From Chamaecrista fasciculata (Eukaryota; Streptophyta; Magnoliopsida; Fabales; Fabaceae): a stretch of DNA of 64,000 bases. The notes beneath the pieces were generated by a model. That model was not told the origin of the DNA and did no database searches. It saw only the letters and a program-made list of their open reading frames with translations. The translations under genes were made by a program, and so were the position numbers. Each line of letters opens with the position of its first letter. Position 1 is the stretch's first letter. The DNA is taken from positions 236,256 to 300,255 of the forward strand of contig QANZ01029088.1 in the NCBI GenBank assembly GCA_003254925.1. Reading direction: 5' to 3'. Of this stretch, positions 41,020 to 54,568 are shown one piece after another.

Positions 41020-41499
41020 AAAAAATGTTTATGGGGTATGCTTAATATATTTAAATAGGTTATTTAGTTATTTTTTAACACTATAATATAATATATGTTT
41101 TTGGAGAAGTACGACCGAAGATCTCAAAGACTTATAATAGAATATAGATATAAATTATAATTTAAAAGTAGAAATACCATAGTTTAATATATTAAGCAGT
41201 TATTTATTTAATTAGTAAATTTAAACTCTTAAAATTTGATTTAAAGATAAGTCATCTATCATTCCTAACAATAATATCAAATTTTTTAAATAAATAACTA
41301 GTACACAAAAGTTAAAATATTATTTAAATTTAAACAAAGTGATCCTTTAAAAATCGATTTTTAAAAGCCATCTAAGATATATCATTTCTCACTTTAGCAT
41401 ATCTAATTCAAATATTTGAATTATATTCCATATCCACTTATGTATATATAAGTATAGATATAGCTAATAGTAACGTCATAGGTTAATACTCTCTATTTT

Positions 41500-42878
41500 C
41501 TCGGGACATTCACCAGCTTCTGCCGAGTTTCTCCTATCTGACGACGACGTGGGTCACAATTTACTTCGACACATCCTTCAATTCTTACCTTATTTCTATT
41601 TACAGTTCGGTGACTCTGTTTCTTTTGCCTTTAAGTCCTTCTAGCTTTGTATTAAAAAAAAGGAACATACCATCACTCTAAATTCTAAGGCCAACAAGTT
41701 TTACTTGCTTCAGGTATATTTATCATGTTCTATTTTATTCTTTAGAAACTTTCACATTTCTTTTGATAGTCGTTTCTTGTCCATTCTTTATACTCACTGA
41801 ACTTCTTTCCTTTCTTTATTGCATGATTTCTCTCTTATTTTTTTTTTTTTGTGTTTATGAATCTGAATGAAGGCATTCATCATATCATGTGTTAATTTTA
41901 TTATCAACGATTCAAGAATTATAAAATAATTTATTTGTCTGTTTAAGTAAAGCTTTATGGTGATATTATTAAGAGGTTGATTAGAAGAATGGTTTGAAAG
42001 TGATGTACGGTGGGGGAGATGATTTGAGAGTCTAAACCATTAATTATAAATTTAGGGCAAAAAACTTGTTGATACCTTTAATGTTTGGGGTCAATTTTAA
42101 TTATGCCCCCCCCTCACACGTTTCACATTGTTATCAATTATATCCTAACTTCAATTTTTTTGGGCCAAAGTCTTATTTTGGTCTCTCAAGTTTGTTCAAA
42201 GTTTCGGTTTGGTCCCTTAAGTCTCTGGCGACGGCAACTCCGACGACTATGAAAACTTGAAATTCTTAATAATATATTTATAAAGAGAGATAATATATGC
42301 ATATTTTAATATAAGAATTTGGAATTTTAATATTTTTTATTTCCCCTTTTAACTTTATCATACTTTCAAATTTAAAGATCTATATATATTATCTCTCCCA
42401 GTTAAAGTATTATTGAGAACTTTAAAATTTAACTCATCTCACCTCAATAATAATATCATAATATATATTCAATCACTGAAGAATAGTTTACCATTACTAT
42501 TTTTTTTTAATTAAACTCTTAATCAATTGGGTAACTCACCTCAATAGTTTTTCTAAGAAAGTTTCTCTTCCTTGATGATAGGATATCAAAAAAGAAACTA
42601 TTACTCCCAATTTGGGGACCATAACCCTAAATATATTCACACAAGACACCATATTTTCAATTTTGTCCATCATAAAAATAAAAATTACATCAAAGTATCC
42701 ACACATATAAACACATACTTTATTAACTTATTGGGTTTATTATAAAATATTTGGGTCATCATTTATCATGATGACACTAAACACTCAATTTATAAACTTA
42801 TTATATTTATATAATTCCATAAACTTTATTTTCATATCATATGAAACACTAATTTTAAACCAATTCTTTTGTCAACAG
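41500..42878 (+). promoter_or_regulatory. Upstream region and probable leader intron of the kinase gene
   Basis: A donor-like cttcag|gtatat at 41713/41714 and an acceptor gtcaacag ending at 42878 would remove a 1165-bp intron from the 5' leader. Both sites recur in the second copy (about 52500 and 54546). The intron includes a decayed MITE end at 42060-42240 and at 42535-42790 the segment that occurs inverted at 55585 onward. The splicing is inferred. Confidence 0.45.
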
Positions 42879-42900
42879 GTATCTACATTTAATATTGATC

Positions 42901-43734
42901 ATGGGATTGATAAGAACAAAGGTTCTCGGAAAAGGAACAAATGGCACAGTCTTCAAAGCTATTCCTATGGCTATAGGAAGAAACATGAAGGACGTTAAAG
43001 TCATTAAGAGTACGACTTCAGCTTCATCCTTTAAAACGGAAGAATCTATACTGAAATTATTCAATGGTTGCGACGAAATAGTCAAATACTTTAACTCTGA
43101 AGTCACCACTGGGAATGATGGCAAATTATCATACAATTTGATATTAGAATTTGCTCCCAACGGTACACTTCATGAACTAATCAATGGAAGGCCAATATTG
43201 GAACGTCATGTTAGCATATACACAAGCATGATTCTCAAGGGGCTTTCTTGCATTCACATAAACAACGTGGTGCATTGTGATCTAAAGCCCACCAACATAC
43301 TTGTTTTTCCCAATACTAGAAGCATTAATGAGAATGATGTTAAGTACAGATTGAAGATTACTGACTTTGGGAATTCAAGAACTCAAGAAGAAACAATATA
43401 TCTGAATGGTTTTTGGAGACATCGATTTAGAGGGACTCCGATTTACACTTCTCCTGAGTCTGTGAGATTAGGGATGATTGAGACTCCAATGGATATATGG
43501 TCACTTGGATGCATAGTGATTGAGATGCTTACTGGTTCGCATGTTTGGTCTAAATTTGATACATGTGAAGATATTATGTTCCAACTTGTGATGAAGAATG
43601 AAGCACCACAAATGCCTTCTATGGTGACTCATCATTGTGTGGATTTCTTGAATAAGTGTTTTGAAATGGATCCTGCTAGAAGATGGACGGCTGACATGCT
43701 TCTCAATCATCCATTCATTCTTAATTCAACTTGA
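42901..43734 (+). CDS. Small MAPKKK-like protein kinase
   Basis: A Ser/Thr kinase of 277 residues, made of little more than a catalytic domain, as in the MAPKKK17/18-like plant group that feeds stress-signalling MAP kinase cascades. Seen: glycine loop GKGTNG (10-15), the lysine region VKVIKS, a C-helix glutamate (EESIL), HCDLKPTNIL in the catalytic loop, DFGNS, RGTPIYTSPES at the activation/P+1 loop, DIWSLGCIVIEMLTG and the closing DPARRWTADMLLNHPF. All key residues are present, so activity is likely. The catalytic motif reads HCD rather than HRD, as in relatives. The first ATG of the frame is at 42901, just after a probable leader-intron acceptor. There is no intron in the coding part. The duplicate at 54569-55410 is decayed. 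Confidence 0.92.
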   Translation: MGLIRTKVLGKGTNGTVFKAIPMAIGRNMKDVKVIKSTTSASSFKTEESILKLFNGCDEIVKYFNSEVTTGNDGKLSYNLILEFAPNGTLHELINGRPILERHVSIYTSMILKGLSCIHINNVVHCDLKPTNILVFPNTRSINENDVKYRLKITDFGNSRTQEETIYLNGFWRHRFRGTPIYTSPESVRLGMIETPMDIWSLGCIVIEMLTGSHVWSKFDTCEDIMFQLVMKNEAPQMPSMVTHHCVDFLNKCFEMDPARRWTADMLLNHPFILNST

Positions 43735-44590
43735 TAAACGATAAACTGGGCAAGGCTCTTACCTTAATTCAATGGGGGCTGCAAGGAGCAAGAAAGGGTA
43801 GAACACCTGCAAAAGCTTCATAGGAATCCTGTGAAGAATACTCCAACGCTCAAAGTTAGATACGGATCAAAGTCAGAGCAACAGAGCAGTAATTGTGAAA
43901 GAACTGTAGCTAACGAAGAGTGTGGAAAATAGGCATACGTCCAGAAGGTGGGGTATCATAACTACTTGAATCAAATCTTCACATTCAGATAATGTTGTGT
44001 TCATATTTACTGAGATGTATTAAATGATTGACTTAGAAGGTTTCAATTTACTCATTGTGTTCTTTAGAGCTCTGTTTTAGTCTCGTTAATTAAAAAATTT
44101 TATTTCTTTGTATTTGTTCTGCATGTAAAGCAAAAAGAGACTAAACTATGAGCTTAATCCTTCAATTCTTGTGTTCTCTAGAGATCCGTTTTAGTCAATA
44201 CAATTAAATGATTAATAGAGTTTGTTTCTATTTAGTTATCGGTTATGTAGAAGGGGTTAAAGGTAATGGACATAATGTTGCAAGTTTGTGTTATTTAGAG
44301 TACTGTTTTGGTCACTTTAGCTAATGTGTTTCTGTTTCTCTATGGTTATTATTGCTACAAGTGTTCAATATAATGAGCATAGTTTGCAGTTCTTGATTGA
44401 AAACTAGGGAGAAAAAGAACTACTTGACCTTGTTGCCAGTTTAAGCAAAGACCCAAGTCTACGTATTTTTATAGGCTAAATATTAATAGATAGATGTTGA
44501 TATTAATATGATTAAAAACTTTGTTATAAGCTTAAATAAAGTATTACAAGTATTTTTTTTTTTTGAAAGCATTAGAAACATCTTTTTAAT
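43735..44590 (+). other. 3' flank of the kinase gene
   Basis: Probable 3' UTR and flank. The stretch around 44057-44150 (ttgtatttgttctgcatgta) recurs at 56598-56705, marking the far side of the duplicated kinase block. Confidence 0.6.
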
Positions 44591-45063
44591 ATTAAAGGCC
44601 AGTCTCATCCAATTAAAGAACAGTTGAAACAGAATTACAAGTCTGATTAACGACACCTAATGGACATAGTAGGTTTTTCCTTTAATGAAGGGGCTTCAAA
44701 ACATCCAAACCTAGCGCCTATTGGTATGTAAAAAGAAATTCAAAGAACACTATACGGCTATACGCCTATACCATAAGAAAACAATTAAGGGTACATGTAT
44801 ATATATGGGAAACGTTTACCAGAGAGGATAATCAAAAAAGCATTTACTGAAGGGCTGGAAAAGAAAATCCAATAATAATTTAGGAAGTAACTGGCACTTG
44901 AAGCATCACCTTCGACAAAGGCATTTCTAGGAGACCTGAAGGGAAAATTCACGTCATTAACCTCATGAAAGCCAGATGTAACTAAACGAAGCACCTATAG
45001 TTTAGAGAAACCTACTTGTACTTTTGTCCCTCTTTGACCAAGAACCTATCCAAGTTATCATTA

Positions 45064-45240
<177 letters not shown>

Positions 45241-46000
45241 TCAAACTGGGTAAAAATCAAACTACCATTGGAGAGAATATAGCAGGGGGAGAATAACCTC
45301 AAAAGCTTAGCAATAAATACGAATGCACAATGGCTGACCTCACTCACACAAGTATACCAGCATAGATGGCTTAGTCATATCATCCAATCTGTGAAATACT
45401 CATAAATGAAAAAACAATTTTTTTTTTGTTTTCTTTTACTCATTCAGTGATTTGTTGCCAAAAAATGGTTTCCAACCAAGAAAAATGAGTGTAAACAACT
45501 AAAAAAAGAAAAAAAAAATCCTTCTTTAATACTTCGGAACAGCATCCTTTCACTTAAACTGGGTGGAAAGACCCAAAAATAAATTACAAGTTCAAATTTC
45601 TCCAGGCTTCCTTTAAGTAGTTACACTTATTCTAGCCTCCCCATCCTCCCAAAATAAAAAGGAGAAAAAAATGAAAACTTGTGAGAGAATCAGCTAAAGT
45701 TTCAAAAGAAAGATAAGAAAACATTAAGTTTAAATGAAATTAAAAAGAAACAATTAGATATGCCTTACAATCTAAGCTCTTTTCACCCTCTACCATTTTA
45801 ATCAGCATCATAATAGTTGTTCTTAAAAGGAAAGAATACTGCTACCGGAGGTTGCTTTCCTAAAAGATAAAATCTTTTGGCCCAAAAACGTGAAGTTCTA
45901 AATCCCTGGAAAAGAATTTAAAATAGCAGACATTGATACTGGTGCCAGTAGATACAACACAAATGAAAATATTGATCAAGCAAGTGAGAGCCTCTACTCA

Positions 46001-46096
<96 letters not shown>

Positions 46097-46271
46097 TTAA
46101 CATATGTTATGTCAACATTGTGAGTCAAACTACTAATCAGGATAGTATATACAATTCAACAGAAGATAAAGTTAACCACTGGAAAGACACTGGAGTGCAA
46201 TTCTGATGAGACAACCTATTCATATGCTAGAGCTTAACTGGCCAATTGTATAATTTAAAAAATGGAAGAGA

Positions 46272-47815
46272 GAAAGTGTTGGGGTTCTTTTGTTTTTTCA
46301 AAGTCCCACATTGGTCAAGTTAGAAAAGTTGAGTGGGTGAGGAAGCTATAAATAGAGAGGACTTTTCACCTTAAGAGGCACCACAACTTACATAGAAATC
46401 CTAATGGGTGTATTGGGGTTTGGGTAGTTGTGAGTCATTTTTGAGAGAGGGTTTGCAATTTTCTCCAGTCAAAAATTGTATTGAGGAGGGTTTGTAATTT
46501 TGTCCGTGCAAAAATTACAAATAGTGAAGTTTGTCCCAGAGGGGGCCGTGGAGTAGGTCTTGAGGCACCGAACCACGTTAAAGATTTGTGTTCGTTTCTC
46601 CATTTCCTCTTCCTTTATTTCTTGCGTGGGTTGCGCTTTCGCCCAACAAGTGGTATCAGAGCTGAGGTTGAAGTCCAGGGAGGAAGAAGGGAGAGGAAGG
46701 AGCAAGTGGGTTAGGCAGTCAGCAGAAGGTTTCGGCACTGCAACGTCAAGAGAGGTTGGTTCAGTCTAGCTTTTGATTTTAATTCCAGTTTTGAAGTTAG
46801 TTTTCTGGAATTTGGAGTGGTTGTCTGTTAGACTGTTTGTGGTTGTTGGTTGCTTGTGGTGCTGATTATTGGCTGTCTGTTTTGTGGTGTTGGTTATTGG
46901 TTGTCTGTTGGTATGATGATGACCGTGAGGTTTTAAAGTTCCGTTATTTGATGGGAGAGCGGACTTTATGTTGTGGCAATGCATGATTTAGGACTATTTG
47001 GTTGGAGGGTCTGAATATGCAGTGTATGATGAGTAATGGAGAGGGATATGTGTGTGCAACGAGGAGATGTTGTGCAAGTGATGAGATGTTACGTTGGCAA
47101 CGAAGAGGTGCTGCACAAGCAAGAAGAGATGCCATGCAGGTGAAGAGATACCGTGCTGACGATGCTATGCAAGCGATGAGGAGATGCCACGTACGTGATG
47201 AGAGGATACTGTGTTGGTGACGAGGAGATGCTACACAAGCAAGAAGAGATGTCATGCAGGTGAAGAGATGTCGTGCTGACGATGCTGTGCAAGCGACGAG
47301 GAGATGCCACACAGTTTATTTGAGGGAGGACTAGAGTGTTCTCCGAGAATAGATGAAGATCAGAAAAGCTGAGAATATAGAGAGGTCAGTTTTTCTGATA
47401 GAGTTTGATTATGTGAGACTTTGAATAAAGGGAGGATTTGTTGGGGTTCTTTTGTTTTTTCAAAGTCCCACATTGGTCAAGTTAGAAAAGTTGAGTGGGT
47501 GAGGAAGCTATAAATAGAGAGGGCTTTTCATCTTAAGAGGCACCACAACTTACATAGAAATCCTAATGGGTGTATTGGGGTTTGGGTAGTTGTGAGTCAT
47601 TTTTGAGAGAGGGTTTGCAATTTTCTCCAGTCAAAAATTGTATTGAGGAGGGTTTGTAATTTTGTCCGTGCAAAAATTACAAATAGTGAAGTTTGTCCCA
47701 GAGAGGGCCGTGGAGTAGGTCTTGAGGCACCGAACCACGTTAAAGATTTGTGTTCGTTTCTCCGTTTCTTCTTCCTTTATTTCTTGTGTGGGTTGCGCTT
47801 CCGCCCAACAGAAAG
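46272..47815 (+). mobile_element. TRIM-type LTR retrotransposon, complete, 5-bp TSD
   Basis: Two 372-bp LTRs (46277-46648, 47439-47810) begin tgttggggttc and end cgcccaaca. By eye they differ at about seven positions (near 2 percent). Exact gaaag duplications flank the element. A primer-binding site tggtatcagagc (initiator Met tRNA) lies at 46651-46662, two bases after the left LTR, and a purine tract aaagggagga precedes the right LTR. Each LTR has a TATA box in gctataaatag. The 790-bp interior has no gag or pol, so movement would need helper enzymes. It sits inside intron 2 of EPSPS copy 3. Confidence 0.95.
47100..47311 (+). repeat. Tandem repeat (period about 120 bp) inside the TRIM
   Basis: The block aagaagagatgccatgcagg through gacgaggagatgccac-type sequence occurs at about 47119-47188 and again near 47239-47310. 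It is built from shorter agatg/gcaa units. Long open frames on both strands here reflect the repeat and are not genes. Confidence 0.75.
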
Positions 47816-48650
47816 GATATAATTCTTGTTTAGAATATGTTTAGTCAGAAAATATTACAGAACGAGTCTGCTCCAGTTAGTCATATAATGCAGAAGTACT
47901 AAATTTCACAAAGAAATTTCCTCTTTGGCATATTACATATTCTCTTCAAAAAAATATCTCTCAATCTACTGAAGATAGTTCTGAATGTTTTAACGTGCAT
48001 GAAAAGGTAACAAAAAGGTATGATTCAAAGGGAGTAATGTCAAAGCTAATGATGAGTGGTTGTACATAAGAGAAACCTTGCGTTTCCACCGGCAGAAGTC
48101 ACAGCTGCTGTCAAAGTACGAATTGCAGTACCAGCATTTCCTAGGAACAAGTTAACTTCATCTTTGGACTCTATACCAGTGGGAAATTTTCCTCCACATC
48201 CTTCAACTATTGCTTGTTTGATTGTGTAATCCACTTCAACACGCAGTCCAAGGGTTTTCAATGCACCAACCATGTAATGAATATCCTCACTGTTCAACAA
48301 ATTGTCTACCACAGTTCTTCCCTGAATTCCAAAAAAAAAAAAAAGAAAGAAAGACTAAATCAATAGCTGTTTTCATTAACAAACACTTAGCAGTCATGTA
48401 ACTACTAGGAAACTAAATTCATTAGTAAAATAAAACACACACACAAGGGTTTTTCACCCTAGAGGATATTCCACCTTCCAAATTAAAGGATAGGCTTCTA
48501 AATTCCAATGTTCTAGTGATATTCTTTGTTGAAAAGATGTGCCAAAATCATGAGAATGAAGATAATAACGTAGAAACTACCAAATTTTGCACAAACTTAA
48601 AACCATCTCACAACTTGGTTTATAAATAGTCAAAGCGTATTTTTGTAAGA

Positions 48651-49636
48651 ATTTGTTTTGGTTTAAGGTTGATGATGATATGAGAAAATGATGATCATGA
48701 AGATTAAAAAAAAATAGGTTTAAGGTTTAGGAGTTTAGAGTTTAGGGTTTTTAATATTTTTAAGGACTAAATTGGATGAAGATGAAGAGTAAAAAAACTT
48801 TCGAGGGAACAATTATGCCAAATTTTGGAAAATTGAGGAAGAAATTGAATTCCTTAGTTTTGAATTTTGATTCCTTAGGGTATGAAGAAAATGGTTGTTG
48901 ATGATGTTGATTTTGTTGTTGAGAGGGTTTTTAATTTGTGGGGCTTGATTTTGGAAAAATTTGGGGGTTTTGATTTGTTTGTAGTGTACTTGAATGAAAA
49001 TTGTAGTTGAATATAGGGATGTTTTGATAAATCATAGATGCTCATTTGTCTTTTGAAGTTCTAAGGACTATTTTGATAATCATAAACTTTTGGGAATAAA
49101 GTGTAATTAAATCAGGACTTATTCAAAAGAAATCTTATGAAAAGGAGAAAAATCTATAATATTAGAATTCTAAAGACCCTTTTATAATTAAATCTTTATG
49201 TTTTGATCCCTTTTAGTAAAGGGAAAGGACTTAAACGCATAAGAGAAGACTTTTTGGGAGATTTTTGACATTTTAACGTACATTTGCCGTTAAATCCTAA
49301 TAGAAAAAAACCTCAGGGGACCAAATCGCTAACGGAGCAAACCACGGGGTACCACAATGCAAAAATTTTTCTTTTAGGGTACCAAAGGAGAACCGCCCCT
49401 AACCACAAGGTACTAAATTGTAATTTACTCATTTTAATATAATATGTTTTATCTTCTTTGAATGCCTATTCGAACTCATAAGTTTTTTTTTTTTTGCCAG
49501 AATTCGAACTCATAAGTTTGGAGATGACAACTTTAACCAACGAGCCAAAAAGGGGGGCCCATGACCTTTTTCTTATAAATTAAAGACCGTGAAGGGGGCC
49601 TTAACTACACTTGAGAAATAATCTAGTAATCTATCT
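48651..49636. repeat. Decayed Mutator-like sequence and SINE-like fragment
   Basis: gatgatgatatgag, tttagggttt and aaccacggggtacc motifs resemble the interior and ends of the 29448 element. Near 49480-49550, on minus, tggctcgttggttaaag and gagttcgaattc resemble tRNA boxes A and B of a short SINE with an A-rich tail. No clear termini. Confidence 0.4.
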
Positions 49637-51010
49637 AGCCAAGAAGCACGGACACGGGACACGACACGACACGACATGGACACGCCGACACGTTAAATTC
49701 TTAAAATTACAGGACACGATACGGCATCTATTTATAAATATATATTATAATTTTAACAAGAGACAAAATAAATATATATAATTAAATATTCATAAATATT
49801 GATAAAGTCCTCAAAAATTGCAATATCTTTTTATAATGTCATATATACGTCAATGTAAAAAGAAACCAATATAAATTGAGCATTCTTTTATGCATTATCA
49901 AAAACTTACTAGAATCTTTTATGTATTATTAGAACTCATCTTTGATCAGACAATTACACACCCTAATAGAATTAAAAAAAGAAAAATTTAGTAAAAAATA
50001 ATTTTATAACTACATATTATTTGTGAGTAGAGTTGTGTGCATTCAATAAGTTTAATGTACTGTACTAACCGTCAAATATATAAGTATATGTATATACTAT
50101 AATATATATATATATATAAAAGTCATCACACACATACAATATTGCAGCCACAATCACACAAACATATAATATAATATATATTGCAGCCACAAACACATCA
50201 ATTCATCAAACACATAATTGACACACGGTTCACACATATACATAATACATAATACATAATCCATAATATCCATATATATTAGGTAATTCAACTTTATCTA
50301 TAGAATCACATATTTTCCATTTGATACACTGCAAAATTATATATTAAAAAACTAAAAAGATGTATCAATATAGAAAAAAACAGCTGGATACCATTTACTC
50401 AAGTGGACACCGACACAGCCTAAAAAATCACAGTCTCAAACTACATGTAAGTTAACATCAAGCCATTTACAGTCTCAGAAAAAACGTAGGCGCCATTTAC
50501 ACTGAAGAAAACATCAAGCCACCAACATAAACATTAAGAGTAAGAAAATAGCTTACAAGTGATGTAAGTCGTTAGTTGCAAGATCACGATTAACAGGAAG
50601 CTTCAAAAATAAAACTCTGCAGCGATTTGAGGGTGGACGTCGTCGACTCTCAACAGTCTGAAGTTGCAGATCTGTGCGGTTTGTGCCTCTCTTTTGGTTT
50701 ATGAAATTTTCTAATCCTAAATGACTAAATGTCTTTGTTTTTTACCCTAATTCAGTCATCCAATCATTTAATAGTATTTTTTTTAAAAAAAAGAAAATTA
50801 ATGGATTAATTGCTCAATCTGTTTCAGACTCTCGTTTTTTGTTGACGCCGTGTCCGTTCCATTACTGAGCCGTGTCCGCCTGTGTCGACACCGTGTCAGA
50901 GCCGATAAAGAGATGGGAAGCCGCCGGACACGTAGAGACACGTGTCGTACGCGTGTCAGTGTCCGACACGCGGACACGCCACCAAACTGGCGTGTCCGTG
51001 CTTCTTAGCT
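49637..51010. mobile_element. hAT-like TIR element, non-autonomous, 1374 bp
   Basis: The ends agccaagaagcacggacac and gtgtccgtgcttcttagct are inverted repeats. Subterminal gacacg/cgtgtc motifs are numerous at both ends (gacacgacacgacacg left, acacgcggacacg right). The 8-bp flanks atctatct and atctatta match at 6 of 8. There is no transposase frame in the interior. Confidence 0.7.
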
Positions 51011-53685
51011 ATCTATTATATTATATATATTGGAGTTACAGTATTATTGACGGTTTATTTTATTTATATCTTCCCCTCTTTTACTTTTACCAATATAACT
51101 TCCAAATCTCTGCTTTATCTACCAAAATTATTAACATATTTCTTCTCAACTACTAATAATTACCTACTATTTGCACATCCTTGTCGCAATTTTCTCCTTT
51201 TTCCTTCTTTCTTCTTCCCGCGTTTTCCTTCTTTGCCATGTTTGTTCTCCGTTTGAGTTGCAGTGGTGAATCAGTCCTCCTTCGTCGTTCGTCGTGACGT
51301 GCGCTCATCATTTGTCGGTCATCGTTTACTCGGTGAGTTGTTTCATTTTCCAAATTTGTCGAGTCCTTTATTCAATTCGTCTCTCTTCTTTTTGTTTGCT
51401 TCTATGGAATGGGGATGCAAATTGTGTCAATAACAAGTAGATGAATCTGCGATGTCATATGTTTGGTCATCTCTGGTATATGCATGCATTGCATAATTTT
51501 TTTTCCCTTCTTGTGATGCTCTGCATTTTGCTTTTTTCTTGTTTATTCTGTTCTTAAAACATATTCTGCTTCTCAATTAATTTTCAAGTTTTCAAGTTGG
51601 ACTTATAGTTGTGAATTGTGATCCAAAGATAAGAGTAGGTTTACTTGATTAGGTTGAATTAGATTGTTTTAGTTACGGTGGGCCTTCACCAATAAAATAA
51701 TCAAAAAAAATAAAGAAGTGGCCGAAGAAAGGTAACATGGTATACAATATAGAAGATATAGGAGTAGTGATGGATAAAGGTAGAGGTAGGAGCACATTGT
51801 TGATTAAGTTGCTCTCATAAACTGAAGTGGTCTTTTGTTAGTTGTTGTACTCTTTTGTGCATGTTGTTGTTGACAAGTTAAACTGCTTAAAGTTTCTAAA
51901 AAGGGCTGTGGCAAGCTGGAATTTCTTAGTTTATTTAAACATGCTTTTCGCTTCCACATATTGTAGTGGACAATCATATCTTGTTCCAGACAAATTTTAG
52001 TGCATAATCTTTCATACATAATCTTTCATATTTTAATATATTAATCAATTATTTATTTAATTAATAAATTTAAACTCTTAAAATTTGATTTAAAGATATA
52101 AGTCATCAACTCATAACAATATAATGATAATAATTTGTTAAGATAAATAAATAATATAAAAAAGTTAAAATATTATTTTTTTGAATAAAAATAAAAATTT
52201 ATCTAAATTTAAAACCTAAACCCTATAATCACATATTTTTTTTAAAAAAATCTTTATTTTAAAAGCCATATATGATATAACATCTCTCACTTTGCTTTAT
52301 CTAATCCAAATATTTGAATTAGATTCTTTATCCACTTAGAATTTAATTTGGAAGAATGGGAGAGTGCACTATGAATGATAACATATATATATATATATAT
52401 ATAATAGTGTAATGCATATGTAAATATCATGAATCTCTATTTACTCAGGAACGTACCATCACTCTAAATTTTAAGTACAACAAAATTTATTTGCTTTAGG
52501 TATATATGTATCATGTTCTTATATATATATATATATAATTCTTTAGAAACTTTCATATTGTTTTTTGGGGTTAATCTATCATGCAACTTGTTGCATTTAT
52601 ATAAATTGTGATATGGTCTCATAAACAATTTTGATTGGTTACAAAAATTATCTTTTAAAAAAATAGAGATCATCACCTCACAATTATATACAATTGTATG
52701 CGTATCCTAAATTGCATCTTAAAATTTCTCTTCCTTTCGATAGATATTTTTTGTTCATTCTTTATACTCACTACTAAAGCTTCTTTCTGTTCTTTATTGC
52801 ATGATTTTCCTTTTTTGTTATTGTTTTTATGAAACTCAATGAAGGAGTTTTATCGATCGTATCACATGTTAGTTTTATGATCATCAATTCAAGAATTATA
52901 AAAAATTTATTAGCCTGTTTAAGTAAAATTTTCTAGAGATATTAAGGGATTGATTAAGAGGATGGTTTGAAAGTGGTGTAGGGTGGAGTGAGATGATTTT
53001 GGAGTCTAAACTATTGACTAATCAGTAGAGTGAGATGAGTTAGGATAATTTGCAAATCATCCAAAAGAATTCAAATACTTATTTGAAACTTTAACAATTT
53101 TTTATTTTGTTTCTTTATCAATGGAGTGGTTTATCTAACACACCTTACCGCCTCTCATCCTTTCTCACCCCATTAATAACTATCACACTCCATTCTTTTA
53201 AAAGCTCTCCCACAATCAAGCCCTAAATAAAATTTTTATGATAATTTTTATTACAATTTCAACATTCAAATAACCATTAGGATTGACTTTATATGTTTTT
53301 TTTTTCATCTTTTGTAATGAATTCTAATCAAAATTTTATCATTATATATACTTTGATTATTCAACAAATTAAAAGAGAATAATGAACTTTCATGTAGGTG
53401 AAGAAAGTGATATGTAATCAAGAAATCTAAATAACAAGCAATTAATTTCATATGGACTTCAAAATTTTAGCACATGTAGGCAGAAGATTTTAATCTAAAT
53501 CACAAATTAATTGCTTTGTAATTTTCAAAACAATTCATATAATTATCCCTGTAGCAAGTGATATACGCAAATTAATTTGTGTATCAAGAATATCCCAATA
53601 AAATATGATCAGTTATATAACAGTTGTCACTATTATTTGGTCTTACATATAAATACTTGATTGTATGTGAATCTATATATACATA
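51011..53685. other. Upstream region of the second kinase copy and unrecognised DNA
   Basis: From about 52020 the sequence parallels 41160-42000 (for example cattctttatactcact and ttctttattgcatgattt), so it is the duplicated kinase upstream region. 51150-51350 is CT-rich with a donor-like ctcg|gtgagttg and could be a leader exon, but nothing confirms it. (TA)n runs lie near 52385 and 52520. Confidence 0.45.
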
Positions 53686-53864
53686 CTAGGGGCTTTGCGT
53701 GCCTAACGGGCACGCAAATATGTATGTAAAATAAATAAGAGATTAAATTGTTAACTTAATAAAGAAAGAGAGACCAAATAGTAAATTTTCTCTTATTTTT
53801 AATTTCATAGACTATAGTTTAAAACATGGACGACCAGAAAGGGATGAAGCCATATAATATAAGA
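53686..53864 (-). mobile_element. Small non-autonomous Helitron (copy H4)
   Basis: On minus it starts TCTTATATTATATGGC and ends CTAG, with the hairpin gcgtgcccgttaggcacgc just inside. It lies between A and T. It is closest to H1 in length and ends. Confidence 0.85.
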
Positions 53865-54568
53865 TATGCATTATAAGACATGAGGCGCATGTGGATATAT
53901 ATATATATATATATATATGCGTTGAAATAAAAATGTACGTATCTATATAGAATTTAATAGGATTTTGTGTATCTTCATGGAAATCAAGTGGATTTCATCT
54001 CATTAGTGTAGAAATTATAGATACTAATGCAAAGAGATATCATTGTTAGAGAAAACTCTAGATTAACTTCAAACTCAAGATCAATCATATCAAATTATCA
54101 ATAAAAGAAACAATAGATGCATAAGCTTACTTGAGTTCTTCATAATAGATCAAAGTCTTCGAATCTTTCGATTATTTGTCTTTCAAATTGTACGTTGAGC
54201 AATAATTTTCTTCAGAAAATCTCTCTTCCCTGATGATAGAATATAAAAAAAAAAAAAAATAAGAAGAAACCTTTGCTACCAATTTGGAGATCATAACCCT
54301 TGGATATATTTGCACAAGACACTTTATTTCAAATTTTGTCCATCTTAAAAGTAGAAATTACATAAGAGTATCCTCATATATAAGTCCATACTTTATTAAA
54401 TTATTGGGTTCATTATAAATATTTGGATCATCACTTACCATGATTGCATTCAACACTCAATTTATAAACTTATTATAATTATATAAGTCCGTGAACCTTA
54501 CATATCATATCAAACACTAATTTTAAACCAATTCTTTTGTAAACAGGTATCTGCATTTCATATTGATC

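Noticed and set aside
46944..47312. Cys/His-rich repeated peptide frames
   Set aside because: They come from the tandem repeat inside the TRIM; several frames are open at once.
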